From NCBI GenBank assembly GCA_900540735.1, contig UQHB01000015.1, forward strand, positions 1-60,166: DNA of 60,166 nt, written 5' to 3'. Every line of letters starts with the position of its first letter. The first letter of the stretch is position 1. The notes below the pieces were generated by a model that did not search any database, was not told the DNA's origin, and saw only the letters and a list, made by a program, of their open reading frames with translations. The position numbers were made by a program, and so were the translations under genes. The stretch comes from an uncultured Megasphaera sp. GTDB lineage: Bacteria > Bacillota > Negativicutes > Veillonellales > Megasphaeraceae. This document shows positions 42,409 to 51,429 of the stretch, piece by piece.

Positions 42409-44703
42409 TTATTTTGCAGCGTTTCGATTTTTGTTGAAATTAATCAAGCAGCCTGCTTTGACGATTTTCTTTTCATCGTCAGTCATATCCGTAATGTAAA
42501 GGGAAATTTCTTGTAATTCTTTGCCGACAATATACGCTTTAATGTCTTTCATGTCGCCATCGAGAGCGTTACGGACATTCGGCACGTAAATGTAATCGCC
42601 AATATCGAAGGTCGGTTCTCCCTTCATTTGGAAGGGTAACATGCCCCAGTTGATGACGTTTGAGCGATACCGCTTCGTTGCGTATTCTTGGCAAATATTG
42701 GCGAGGCCGCCGAGGACACGCTGGCAACTTGCCGCTTGTTCACGAGCTGAGCCGTCGCCTGGTTTGACGCAGTAAATCATACTCCCAATTTCTGTCGTCG
42801 CCATATTAGCATCTGCAAATTTCGTTTTAATCATAGCGAATACATCTTTAATCGCCGGGTCTACCGTTGCCGAGCAATCACCAGCCATACGAGCCCGTTC
42901 AACTTTATCTACGGCTTTAGCACGGCCTACGTATTCCGGGTCACGGCGAGAGAGCGTAAATTCAGCAAGGCCCAAAGGATTGGACCGATACGATGACGTT
43001 TCACCAGACGGGATAAGTTCGTCTGTCGTCGTAACCGGGTCCATAATCTTCGAGCACACTTTGAGGAGAATGTTATCTGCCAATGGTTCCATCGTCGGCC
43101 AATCTTTGATATTCGGGCCGTATACCAATGCTTCTTCCGTATCAGCCTTGCCAAAGCCATTATAGACACGTGTTGCATAGGGCTTATCATCATACGTATA
43201 TGCCGGAATTTCGTAATCATCAGCATACTGTTCAGCCGATGTCAGCACGCCGCCATTCGCCGCCGTCGCTGCAATAGACCGAGCATCCATGAGAGCTACA
43301 GCGGAGAACTGGCCACTGCCCGGTTTGGAACCTTCGCGGTTCGGGAAGTTACGCGTCGTATGGCGAATACTGAAAGCGTTATTCGCCGGCGTATCGCCTG
43401 CACCAAAGCAAGGACCACAGAAAGCAGTCTTTAAAATAGCACCAGCTTCCATGAGCGTTGCCGCTGCTCCCTTACGAACTAAATCTAAGTATACAGGCTG
43501 TGACGATGGATAAACATCAAGGGTAAATTCACCGTTACCGCAGTTAGCATTTTTCAAGATATGGGCTGCTGCCATGACGTTACTATAGTTACCACCGGAA
43601 CAACCAGCAATGACCCCTTGCTGTACATGGAGCTTACCATCAATTACTTTATTTAAGAGCGAGTATTTGACATCTGTATTACTCATGCGTTTATTGATGG
43701 TTTCTTCTGTTGCATGGAGAATATCTTCTAAATTTTCGTTTAATTCATCAATCGTATAAGCATTGCTCGGATGCATTGGCATAGCAATCATCGGCTTAAT
43801 CTTGCTCAAATCGACGTAAATCATGCCGTCATAATAGGCTACATCAGCAGGATTCAATTCTTTGTATGCATCTTCCCTGCCATGTTGTGCTAAGAAAGCT
43901 TTCGTATCGTCGTCCGTTTTCCAGACAGAAGATAAGCACGTCGTTTCTGTCGTCATAACATCGACACTGTTGCGGTAATCTGTCGTCATGGACGCAATGC
44001 CAGGGCCGACGAATTCCATGACTTTATTCTTTACATAGCCGTTCTTAAAGACTGCGCCAATGATAGCAATCGCAATATCTTGTGGGCCAACGTAGGGTGC
44101 TGGTTTGCCTGTCAAATACACACCGACGACGCCAGGATAAGCTACATCATACGTATCTTTCAGGAGCTGTTTAACCAATTCACCTCCGCCTTCGCCAACA
44201 GCCATCGTCCCGAGGGCACCATAGCGCGTATGACTATCGGAACCAATAATCATGTTGCCGCAACCAGCCATTTTTTCGCGCATGTACTGATGAATAACGG
44301 CAACATGAGGAGGTACGAAGATACCACCATACTTTTTCGCAGCCGATAAGCCGAAGACATGGTCATCTTCGTTAATCGTACCGCCAACGGCGCAAAGAGA
44401 ATTATGGCAGTTCGTCAAGACATAGGGTAAGGGGAAATGGTCCATCCCAGAAGCCTTAGCCGTCTGGATAATGCCAACAAAGGTAATATCATGCGATGCC
44501 ATAGCATCGAATTTAATTTTTAAATGATCCATTGTCGGAGCTTGGTTATGGCTTTTTAAAATACCATAAGCAATCGTCCCCTTTTGGGCTTCTTCTTTAC
44601 AGACTACTTTTCCCGTAAGCTGTTCTACTCGTACCGCTTCTTGTTCTGGTATAATCTCTGTGCCATGAACTAAATAAGCCCCTCCATCATATAATTGAAT
44701 CAT
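42409..44703 (-). CDS. Aconitate hydratase
   Basis: The 764-residue protein belongs to the aconitase superfamily in its long single-chain form. IIGSDSHTRYGALGTMAVGEGG near residue 157 is the substrate-site signature. The iron-sulphur cluster cysteines lie in VIAGCSGGNYSN near residue 370 and FCGPCFGAGDT near residue 435. The C-terminal swivel domain includes IYCVKPGDGSAREQAA. It isomerises citrate to isocitrate in the cytoplasm and diverges from citrate synthase and isocitrate dehydrogenase, so the three genes make 2-oxoglutarate for glutamate synthesis. A related hydro-lyase role is possible but the context favours aconitase. Confidence 0.88.
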   Translation of the reverse strand: MIQLYDGGAYLVHGTEIIPEQEAVRVEQLTGKVVCKEEAQKGTIAYGILKSHNQAPTMDHLKIKFDAMASHDITFVGIIQTAKASGMDHFPLPYVLTNCHNSLCAVGGTINEDDHVFGLSAAKKYGGIFVPPHVAVIHQYMREKMAGCGNMIIGSDSHTRYGALGTMAVGEGGGELVKQLLKDTYDVAYPGVVGVYLTGKPAPYVGPQDIAIAIIGAVFKNGYVKNKVMEFVGPGIASMTTDYRNSVDVMTTETTCLSSVWKTDDDTKAFLAQHGREDAYKELNPADVAYYDGMIYVDLSKIKPMIAMPMHPSNAYTIDELNENLEDILHATEETINKRMSNTDVKYSLLNKVIDGKLHVQQGVIAGCSGGNYSNVMAAAHILKNANCGNGEFTLDVYPSSQPVYLDLVRKGAAATLMEAGAILKTAFCGPCFGAGDTPANNAFSIRHTTRNFPNREGSKPGSGQFSAVALMDARSIAATAANGGVLTSAEQYADDYEIPAYTYDDKPYATRVYNGFGKADTEEALVYGPNIKDWPTMEPLADNILLKVCSKIMDPVTTTDELIPSGETSSYRSNPLGLAEFTLSRRDPEYVGRAKAVDKVERARMAGDCSATVDPAIKDVFAMIKTKFADANMATTEIGSMIYCVKPGDGSAREQAASCQRVLGGLANICQEYATKRYRSNVINWGMLPFQMKGEPTFDIGDYIYVPNVRNALDGDMKDIKAYIVGKELQEISLYITDMTDDEKKIVKAGCLINFNKNRNAAK

Positions 44704-44731
44704 ATGGTAATCCTCCTCTTTGCCAAATCCG

Positions 44732-44770
44732 TATACTTGCCGTTACCTTCCTTAAATTCATGCAAGTATA
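44732..44770. promoter_or_regulatory. Inverted repeat upstream of the aconitase gene
   Basis: TATACTTGC and GCAAGTATA face each other across 21 bases, 30 bases centre to centre, beginning 29 bases before the aconitase start. Three helical turns between half-sites would suit a dimeric or tetrameric regulator such as a citrate-responsive LysR-type protein. Confidence 0.45.
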
Positions 44771-44866
44771 TTTCATAATGTAAAATTTTTTCTTGCTTAT
44801 CTCGTATTATATCATAATTATTCTTCCTATGGCTACCTTTTCCATTTTCTTTTTCTCATTATTTCA

Positions 44867-44896
44867 TTGTATTTTTTATGGTATTTATGCTATAAT
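44867..44896 (+). promoter_or_regulatory. Promoter of citrate synthase / isocitrate dehydrogenase
   Basis: TTGTAT (44867-44872), an 18-base spacer and TATAAT (44891-44896), with TG one base before the -10, lie in the 302-base divergent region. Confidence 0.75.
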
Positions 44897-45005
44897 AACT
44901 TATACTTTGCAAAAACGTATTCCCATCTATTCACGAGGAATAAATATAAATATCAAAGGATATTTACGAATGGGCATATGAACTTAGCGGAAAGAGGAGA
45001 ATCGT

Positions 45006-46346
45006 ATGGATGAAAACATCTTTTTAGCCCAATTTTATGGAAAATCGCAGAACTACACACAGATTCCCCGAGAATGGTATTCTAAATACGGCGTCAAACG
45101 CGGCCTGCGTAACGAAGACCATACAGGTGTACTCGTTGGCCTGACCCGTATTGCCGATGTCGTCGGCTATCAACGTGATAGCGAAGGCCATAAAATCGAC
45201 TGTGACGGCGTACTCTACTATCGCGGCATCGATATTCGTGAACTAGCAAAACGTGACCGATATACTGGTTACTTATACGAAGAAGCCTGTTTCTTGATTC
45301 TCTTTGGCTACTTGCCCAGTCAAAGTGAGCTGACATCATTCTGTAACGTCCTGCAAAATGGCTACGATTTGCCAGATGATTTTTTAGAAATGAATTTACT
45401 TCGTTTGCCTGGGAAAAATCTCATGAACAAACTCCAGCATGCCCTCTTGACGATGTACAACTTTGATGCGGACCCGGACAATACCAACGTCTACCAGACC
45501 CTTTGCAAAGGCCTGAACATCATGAGTAAACTCCCATCTATTGCCATCTATGCCTATATGGCAAAGATTCACTACTACTGTCGTAAGAGCCTAGTCATTC
45601 ACTATCCGCGCAAAGACTACTCAACAGCGCAAAATATCCTTTCCATGCTGCGACCAGACAGTAAATTTACAGAACGAGAAGCACACCTCTTAGATTTACT
45701 GCTCTTCTTGCATGCCGAACACGGCGGTGGTACAAACTCGACCTTTACAAACGTCGTCGTTTCGTCCACAGATACAGACATTTATTCCAGCATGGCCAGT
45801 TCCATTGGCGCCCTCAAAGGGCCGCGTCACGGCGGTGCCAATATAAAAGTCTCGCAAATGATGGAACAAGTCATCGACACCATAGGTATTCACGCCACAG
45901 ACGACCAGATTAGCGACTTAATCCATAAGATTTTGCATAAACAATTTAAAAACCGCACCGGTCTGGTCTATGGTTTCGGTCATGCTGTCTATACGCTCTC
46001 TGACCCGCGGGCTGAAATCATGCGTCATTACTGCGGTATTGTCGCGAAAGAAAAACACATGGAAGATACCTTCAATTTCTACTGTCGCTTCGAAAAAATT
46101 GCAAAAGAAGTCTTGTTAGAAGAAAAAGGCGCACCCATGTGCAGTAACGTCGATTTTTATAGCGGTTTTGCCTATCATATGCTAGGTATTCCCCGCGATT
46201 TATATACGCCCCTCTTTGTCATTAGCCGTATGGTCGGTTGGCTCGCCCATAACATTGAACACAAGCTTTACGACAACCGTATCGTCCGTCCGGCAGCAAA
46301 ATATGTCGGCGATTTAATGGATTATATTCCTATGGAGGACAGATAA
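45006..46346 (+). CDS. Citrate synthase
   Basis: The 446-residue protein carries the three citrate synthase catalytic regions: FLHAEHGGGTNSTF near residue 238 (first histidine), VYGFGHAVYTLSDPR near residue 320 (second histidine) and CSNVDFYSGFAYHMLG near residue 379 (aspartate). It condenses acetyl-CoA and oxaloacetate. The length and the N-terminal extension resemble the Clostridia/Negativicutes type. AGAGGAG precedes the ATG. It forms an operon with the isocitrate dehydrogenase gene, one base away. Confidence 0.93.
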   Translation: MDENIFLAQFYGKSQNYTQIPREWYSKYGVKRGLRNEDHTGVLVGLTRIADVVGYQRDSEGHKIDCDGVLYYRGIDIRELAKRDRYTGYLYEEACFLILFGYLPSQSELTSFCNVLQNGYDLPDDFLEMNLLRLPGKNLMNKLQHALLTMYNFDADPDNTNVYQTLCKGLNIMSKLPSIAIYAYMAKIHYYCRKSLVIHYPRKDYSTAQNILSMLRPDSKFTEREAHLLDLLLFLHAEHGGGTNSTFTNVVVSSTDTDIYSSMASSIGALKGPRHGGANIKVSQMMEQVIDTIGIHATDDQISDLIHKILHKQFKNRTGLVYGFGHAVYTLSDPRAEIMRHYCGIVAKEKHMEDTFNFYCRFEKIAKEVLLEEKGAPMCSNVDFYSGFAYHMLGIPRDLYTPLFVISRMVGWLAHNIEHKLYDNRIVRPAAKYVGDLMDYIPMEDR

Positions 46347-46347
46347 G

Positions 46348-47343
46348 ATGAAAACAATTACAGTATTTAAAGGTGACGGCATTGGCCCGGAAATCACAGA
46401 CGTAGTCATTGATATTTTAAAAGCAGCGAAAGCAGACTTAGCATACGAATTCTTCAACGTCGGCGCAGCAGAATACGAACGCAACGGTGCCCTTATTCCA
46501 GCAGATGCCTTTGCATCCTTTGAAAAAAATAAAGTACTCTTAAAATCTCCGATTACGACACCGATTGGCAAGGGCTTCCGTTCCCTCAACGTAACACTCC
46601 GCAATAAATATGACTTATATGCTAATATCCGCCCGGCAAAATCTAACGTCGCCGTAAAAACTCCCTTCCCTAACGTCGACCTCGTGACGTTCCGTGAAAA
46701 TACAGAAGACCTCTATGTCGGCGTAGAATATAAAATCAATGATGATACGGTCCACGCCATCAAAATCATTACCCGTAAAGCAAGCGAACGCATCATTAAA
46801 GCAGCCTTTGAATATGCTGTTTCCCATAATCGCAAAAAAGTAACGTGCGTCCATAAAGCCAATATTCTAAAAATGAGTGATGGCCTCTTCCTCGATATTT
46901 TCCATGAAATTGCCAAAGACTATCCGCAAATCGAAAGCGATGATAAAATCGTCGATAATACGTGCATGCAACTCGTTATGCGCCCAGAAATCTTCGACGT
47001 CATCGTAACACCTAACCTGTACGGCGATATCATTTCGGACCTCACCAGCGGCCTCATCGGCGGCCTTGGACTCTTGCCTTCTATGAATATCGGTAAAGAC
47101 TACGCGATGTTCGAAGCCGTCCACGGTAGTGCCCCAGATATCGCGGGTAAACACATTGCTAACCCGACAGCTCTCCTCTGGTCGGCATGCATGCTCCTCG
47201 AATATATTGGTCAAAACGACTGCGCTGCTAAAATCCGTAAAGCTGTCGACGAAGTACTCGCTGAAAAAGCATATTTAACACCTGATTTGGGCGGCACGGC
47301 TACAACCGAAGAATATCGTGATGCCGTCATTGCTAAATTATAA
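46348..47343 (+). CDS. NAD-type isocitrate dehydrogenase
   Basis: The 331-residue enzyme belongs to the isocitrate/isopropylmalate dehydrogenase family: FKGDGIGPEITD at the start, the substrate-binding arginines in FRENTEDLYVGVEY, and the signature NLYGDIISDLTSGLIGGLGLLPS near residue 225 with the metal-binding aspartates. The short length and the sequence HGSAPDIAGKHIANP are typical of NAD-dependent forms. The operon with citrate synthase and the divergent aconitase make isocitrate the likely substrate rather than isopropylmalate or homoisocitrate. Confidence 0.9.
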   Translation: MKTITVFKGDGIGPEITDVVIDILKAAKADLAYEFFNVGAAEYERNGALIPADAFASFEKNKVLLKSPITTPIGKGFRSLNVTLRNKYDLYANIRPAKSNVAVKTPFPNVDLVTFRENTEDLYVGVEYKINDDTVHAIKIITRKASERIIKAAFEYAVSHNRKKVTCVHKANILKMSDGLFLDIFHEIAKDYPQIESDDKIVDNTCMQLVMRPEIFDVIVTPNLYGDIISDLTSGLIGGLGLLPSMNIGKDYAMFEAVHGSAPDIAGKHIANPTALLWSACMLLEYIGQNDCAAKIRKAVDEVLAEKAYLTPDLGGTATTEEYRDAVIAKL

Positions 47344-47351
47344 GCCATCCA

Positions 47352-47380
47352 TTGACGATAAAACGACTACTTGCTATAAT
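47352..47380 (+). promoter_or_regulatory. Strong promoter of a small RNA
   Basis: TTGACG (47352-47357), a 17-base spacer and TATAAT (47375-47380) preceded by TGC (extended -10), only eight bases after the isocitrate dehydrogenase stop. No gene follows on this strand before the terminator at 47417-47454, so it should make a short RNA. Confidence 0.8.
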
Positions 47381-47386
47381 GTAAGT

Positions 47387-47455
47387 ACGAAAGATAAGTT
47401 GTCATTAGTAACACGAAACCCCTGTAAAAGTTGCAGCTTTTACAGGGGTTTTCTC
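47387..47455 (+). ncRNA. Predicted small RNA, candidate antitoxin RNA
   Basis: About 69 bases from the predicted start to the end of a strong terminator: a perfect 14-base stem (AACCCCTGTAAAAG with its complement, loop TTGCAG) followed by TTTT. The same hairpin also terminates the citrate synthase operon. The RNA is convergent with the toxin-like gene at 47491-47559 and would be antisense to the 3' end of its transcript. The ends are predicted only. Confidence 0.6.
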
Positions 47456-47490
47456 GTGGGGTTAGTTGCTCCCTAGAAATGACTGTATAA

Positions 47491-47559
47491 CTACTTGCAA
47501 ATATAATATGCTACTACACTTGCCATGACAGACATAACGAAAGATTCAATTGTTGCCAT
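47491..47559 (-). CDS. 22-residue hydrophobic peptide, Hol-Tox-like type I toxin candidate
   Basis: The frame encodes MATIESFVMSVMASVVAYY and three more residues ending in CK. It is one membrane-spanning helix with a basic end, in the style of small holin-like or type I toxin peptides of Firmicutes. A very strong ribosome site (AAGGGGGG) lies seven bases upstream. The leader also contains CCCCT about 20 bases before that site, which could pair with it and hide it, as in known type I toxins. It has its own promoter at 47609-47638. Without its antisense partner the peptide might damage the membrane. A harmless small membrane peptide is the alternative. Confidence 0.6.
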   Translation of the reverse strand: MATIESFVMSVMASVVAYYICK

Positions 47560-47608
47560 TAGTATTCCCCCCTTCCTGAGGCTCAGTATAGGGGCGAGCA
47601 ACGTAACT

Positions 47609-47638
47609 AGTATATCATAAGATAATCTCATAATACAA
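47609..47638 (-). promoter_or_regulatory. Promoter of the toxin-like gene
   Basis: On the minus strand TTGTAT (47633-47638), an 18-base spacer and TATACT (47609-47614), giving a leader of about 43 bases. Confidence 0.65.
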
Positions 47639-47651
47639 TATAATGACAACT

Positions 47652-47683
47652 AAAAAAGAGCTTCCCATGGGAGGCTCTTTTTT
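47652..47683 (-). terminator. Terminator after the alcohol dehydrogenase gene
   Basis: AAAAAAGAGCTTCCC and GGGAGGCTCTTTTTT form a hairpin with one mismatch and runs of A and T on both sides, so it may stop transcription in both directions. Confidence 0.8.
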
Positions 47684-47695
47684 ACATATAAGTAT

Positions 47696-48784
47696 CTATT
47701 TTAATTTTCTATAAATATCGGCCATTAACTCTGGCGTAACATCATAAGACGTATGCTTCACCGCACCAGTAGGCATGGTCAGTTTCGTAAATGCCACAAT
47801 TTCTTCTTCTGTTAAATCCACTTTTTCTGGCATTAACGTATGCATAATATCCGTAAATTCGTCAAGACCATTAACATCTAACAATTCCCAAACTTTTTCA
47901 ACCTTATCTGGCATCGTTTCTTCCATCAATTTCATGTAATATGGGAATAAAATACCATTAGCACGACCGTGGGATAATCCCTTGTAATACGTCAACTGAT
48001 AGCCCATGCCATGAATCAACGTTGTCCCAGTTTGGGCAATGACAATACCAGCTAAGGTCGACCCATACATCAAGTCTTCTCGAATAGCATAGGAAATATC
48101 GTGACCTAAGGCCTGTAAATGAATCCCTATGAAGGGAATCGCTTCTTCTGCCCAAGCATCACTAATCGTTGTCGAAGTTGTTGCCATATACCCTTCTACG
48201 GCATGAGATAAGGCATCAATAGCCGTATCAATCGTTACCTTCTTGGATATATCCATGGTAAATGTCGGATCACATAAAGAGACTTTCGGGAAAATTAAGG
48301 AATTAGCTACGGACTGTTTCGTTCCTGCGTGAACATTAGTCAAAATTGCATATTCTGTTACTTCGCTTCCTGTACCAGAGGTTGTCGGTACAGCAATAAT
48401 CGGCAGCGGAGCTTTATATGGGCCTGTAAATAACTGAGTATCATCCAATTCATTCGTGCATAATAAGGCAATGACTTTGCCCGCATCCATCGGCGAACCA
48501 CCACCAATAGCAATAATAAAATCTATGCCTTGCTCTTTACCAAAAGCTGCAGCTTTACGAACAGTGGCAATGGATGGATTGCTTTCGACCTCATCAAACA
48601 GTACCCACGAAATCCCAAGCTCCGTAAGCTTATCCGTTATAGCTTGTTGCGAACCGTTGACCTTAGCAGAATGCTTCCCCGTTACTAATAAGGCTTTTTT
48701 ACCAAATGATTGAAGCACGTCTCCTGATTGTGTAATGCAGTCTTTGCCAAAATAAAGTTTCGTTGGCATCTCGTAGTGGAACAT
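47696..48784 (-). CDS. Iron-containing alcohol dehydrogenase
   Basis: The 362-residue protein is a group III alcohol dehydrogenase. The dinucleotide site is in FIIAIGGGSPMDAGKVIALL near residue 90. The iron ligands are expected at DTAIDALSHAVEGYMAT near residue 182, TLIHGMGYQL near residue 252 and GLSHGRANGILFPYYM near residue 266. Substrates in this family range from butanal to succinate semialdehyde. It lies downstream of the pyrimidine-degradation operon but behind a terminator. Reduction of malonate semialdehyde derived from beta-alanine is one possible role; this is a guess. Confidence 0.88.
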   Translation of the reverse strand: MFHYEMPTKLYFGKDCITQSGDVLQSFGKKALLVTGKHSAKVNGSQQAITDKLTELGISWVLFDEVESNPSIATVRKAAAFGKEQGIDFIIAIGGGSPMDAGKVIALLCTNELDDTQLFTGPYKAPLPIIAVPTTSGTGSEVTEYAILTNVHAGTKQSVANSLIFPKVSLCDPTFTMDISKKVTIDTAIDALSHAVEGYMATTSTTISDAWAEEAIPFIGIHLQALGHDISYAIREDLMYGSTLAGIVIAQTGTTLIHGMGYQLTYYKGLSHGRANGILFPYYMKLMEETMPDKVEKVWELLDVNGLDEFTDIMHTLMPEKVDLTEEEIVAFTKLTMPTGAVKHTSYDVTPELMADIYRKLK

Positions 48785-48826
48785 AGCACTACCCCCTTTT
48801 ATATAAATTTATTATACCAATGGAAA

Positions 48827-48868
48827 TAAAAGCCGTCTATTTCGCTAATGGCAATAGACGGCTTCTAT
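48827..48868 (-). terminator. Terminator of the pyrimidine-degradation operon
   Basis: AGCCGTCTATT and AATAGACGGCT form an 11-base stem followed by TTTTATTT on the minus strand, 10 bases past the carbamoylase stop. Confidence 0.82.
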
Positions 48869-48877
48869 TCATTCTAC

Positions 48878-50131
48878 TTATTCATTCACAACTTTATCAA
48901 CTAAACGGAAGAATGCCGAAATACCAGTTACTAAATCAGCTTCAGGAGTATCTTCTTCTTTGCAGTGAGACAACCCTTTTGTCGATTTAACAAACATCAT
49001 GACAGCCGGTAAGAATTTAGCCATTTCAGCTGCATCATGAAGCGGGCCAGAGTACATTGTCTTTGGTTCGCCAGTCTGTTCTTCAACAGCTTGCTGACAT
49101 AATTCAACTAAATGTTTATCAAAAATAGTTGGTGGAATACTCCAAACAGATTCAAATTTAACATTGACACCGTTATCTTCAGCTGCTTTAACACAAGCAT
49201 CATGAGCTTCATCGTAAATTTTCTTTAATACAGCACTATCGACGTGGCGCTGATCCAACGAAATCTGGCAAACCCCTGGGAAAATAGTAACAACATCTGG
49301 TTCGACAGATACTTTACCAACTGTGCAATATGCAAACTTATCAGCTGTTGTCGCTTTTAACCCAATATCCCGAAATGCCAGAGACGCCTGAGCTGCTGCC
49401 AAGAACGAATCGTGACGCATGGAAATCGGGCAACCAGAATGGGCACGCTGGCCAGTAAAGGTAATATACTGCCGTTCGCAGCCACAAATACCACCAACAC
49501 AAGCAACGGATTTATTTTCACTTTCAAGAACAGGAGCCTGTTCAATATGAAGTTCCAAGTAATCCTTAATACCTTTCTGCATAAATTCATCGCGAGCTTT
49601 AGGGAAGTCATGAATATCCAAATTATATCGTTTCAATGCTTCCGGTAAAGAAATACCATCATTATCTTTTAATAACGCAGCTTCTTCTACGTCTAATGCG
49701 CCACTAACAGCAGAAGAACCAATACAACTACGACCAAACCGAGAACCTTCTTCATCAGCCCAGCTAACAACATATAATGTTTTCTTTGGCTTCTTCCCAT
49801 GAATGCCATACCGTTTAATAGCTCCCATACCAGCAACTACACCTAACGCACCGTCAAGCCAGCCACCATCATATACGCAGTCCAAATGACTACCAATCAA
49901 AACAGCATCGTCTGTTTCGCCCTGAATTCGGGCAAAAACATTATGGGCAGAATCAATAGAAATTTCAGCTCCTTCAGCTTTCATTTTTTCCATATACCAA
50001 TCTTCAGCTTTATCCCAAACAGGAGTCCACGCTGTACGATGTGCGCCTTTTTCATCAGACGTAAGAGCAGCTAATTCACGTAAATCAGAAACAACACCTT
50101 TTGCATCTTTTTCTAAGTTTTCCATTGTCAT
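48878..50131 (-). CDS. N-carbamoyl amino acid hydrolase / beta-ureidopropionase (M20 family)
   Basis: The 417-residue zinc amidohydrolase is of the M20 carbamoylase/allantoate-amidohydrolase type: LIGSHLDCVYDGGWLDGALG near residue 78, VSWADEEGSRFG near residue 124 and YLELHIEQAPVLE near residue 191, with the metal ligands in each. In the expected pathway it cleaves N-carbamoyl-beta-alanine to beta-alanine, CO2 and ammonia after hydantoinase. Position as the last gene of the operon with hydantoinase and PreA supports this. Allantoate or N-carbamoyl-L-amino acids are alternative substrates. Confidence 0.85.
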   Translation of the reverse strand: MTMENLEKDAKGVVSDLRELAALTSDEKGAHRTAWTPVWDKAEDWYMEKMKAEGAEISIDSAHNVFARIQGETDDAVLIGSHLDCVYDGGWLDGALGVVAGMGAIKRYGIHGKKPKKTLYVVSWADEEGSRFGRSCIGSSAVSGALDVEEAALLKDNDGISLPEALKRYNLDIHDFPKARDEFMQKGIKDYLELHIEQAPVLESENKSVACVGGICGCERQYITFTGQRAHSGCPISMRHDSFLAAAQASLAFRDIGLKATTADKFAYCTVGKVSVEPDVVTIFPGVCQISLDQRHVDSAVLKKIYDEAHDACVKAAEDNGVNVKFESVWSIPPTIFDKHLVELCQQAVEEQTGEPKTMYSGPLHDAAEMAKFLPAVMMFVKSTKGLSHCKEEDTPEADLVTGISAFFRLVDKVVNE

Positions 50132-50205
50132 AATAATTCCTTCTTTCTATGTATTGCTACATCGCGTATACTAAATTTATTTATAAAAACATATAGAATA
50201 TGCTT

Positions 50206-51429
50206 CTAACTAATTAATTGTTGCCTTTCTTTTTCTACTCGTTTTCCACTATGTATGGCATCAACAGGACATACGAGACAACATAATTGGCAGCCTACAC
50301 ATTTCTGTACAATCAAACTAGGTAATCGTTTGATACGTTGCCAGCTAATAGCTTGATGACCGCCATCTTGGCAAGAAATATAACATCTCCCACACCCAAC
50401 ACAAGATTCCATATCCCATTTAGGATAGGCAATGGTATGGCGATTTAGTTGGTCACTTGTTACAAGATTCTGCAACGATTGGCCTACTAATTGTTTTACA
50501 CCATCTATATGGTGCATTTTCATATACATCATTAGACCATCTAATAAATCATCAATAATTCGGTATCCATACTGCATTACACTAGTAGTAACCTGTACCG
50601 TCGAAGCTCCTAAAAGTAAAAACTCTAATGCATCATGCCAAGTTTCTACGCCACCCATACCACTAATAGGTACATCTTGTAACGATGGACAGGAAGCCAT
50701 GTCACTAATAAATCGTAAGGCAATAGGTTTGACAGCCTTTCCTGAATAACCGGAAACAGAAGATTTACCAGCTACATCAGGTTGAATATAATTACTATCG
50801 TTGACCGATGTAATACATTTAATTGTATTAATAGCAGCCAGCCCCGTAGCACCACCTTCCATAGCAGCGATTGTAGGAACCAGCATATCCGTTATATTCG
50901 GGGTCATTTTAGCTAAAATCGGAAGCGTTGTACCTTGGCGTACAGCTTGACAGAAAGAACGAACCAGTTCTTCATTGACCCCTACATCCGCTCCCATATC
51001 TCCTTTGACCATTTGGGGACAGGAAAAATTGCATTCAATGATATCTACACCAGCTTCTTCTGAAAGAGTTGCTAGTTTAGTCCATTCTTCTGGCGTTTCT
51101 CCCATAATCGAAGCAACAATTAACTTATTAGGAAAACGTTGTTTTAAGTGTTTTAATGCTTTTAAATTTTCTTCTAAAGGATGATCGGAAATTTGTTCCA
51201 AATTTCGAAAACCAACAAAAGAGGCACCTTCTTTTTGAATCGTGTCAAAGCGCGGAGAAACTTCTGAAGGAATATAAAATCCAATAGTTTTAAAAACAAC
51301 GCCGGCCCAACCCGCTTCCAGAGCTCTTGCTACCATCTCTTCATTACCAGCAATACAGGATGAAGAGAGGAGAAAAGGATTTTCACAATGAAAACCACAA
51401 AAATCAATGGACATATCTACATTCTTCAT
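50206..51429 (-). CDS. preA: Dihydropyrimidine dehydrogenase, PreA-like subunit
   Basis: The 407-residue protein has a dihydroorotate-dehydrogenase-like FMN barrel (residues 5-310; substrate-loop NFSCPQMVKGDMGADVG with the active cysteine near 134) and a C-terminal pair of 4Fe-4S motifs, CVGCGRCYISCQDGG and CVGCQLCCLVCPVDA. This is the PreA arrangement, which reduces uracil or thymine at the FMN site. Electrons normally arrive through PreT. The gene overlaps the PreT-like gene by 26 bases, so the two are tightly coupled. The start MKNVDMSIDFCGFHCENPF fits the family. Confidence 0.9.
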   Translation of the reverse strand: MKNVDMSIDFCGFHCENPFLLSSSCIAGNEEMVARALEAGWAGVVFKTIGFYIPSEVSPRFDTIQKEGASFVGFRNLEQISDHPLEENLKALKHLKQRFPNKLIVASIMGETPEEWTKLATLSEEAGVDIIECNFSCPQMVKGDMGADVGVNEELVRSFCQAVRQGTTLPILAKMTPNITDMLVPTIAAMEGGATGLAAINTIKCITSVNDSNYIQPDVAGKSSVSGYSGKAVKPIALRFISDMASCPSLQDVPISGMGGVETWHDALEFLLLGASTVQVTTSVMQYGYRIIDDLLDGLMMYMKMHHIDGVKQLVGQSLQNLVTSDQLNRHTIAYPKWDMESCVGCGRCYISCQDGGHQAISWQRIKRLPSLIVQKCVGCQLCCLVCPVDAIHSGKRVEKERQQLIS

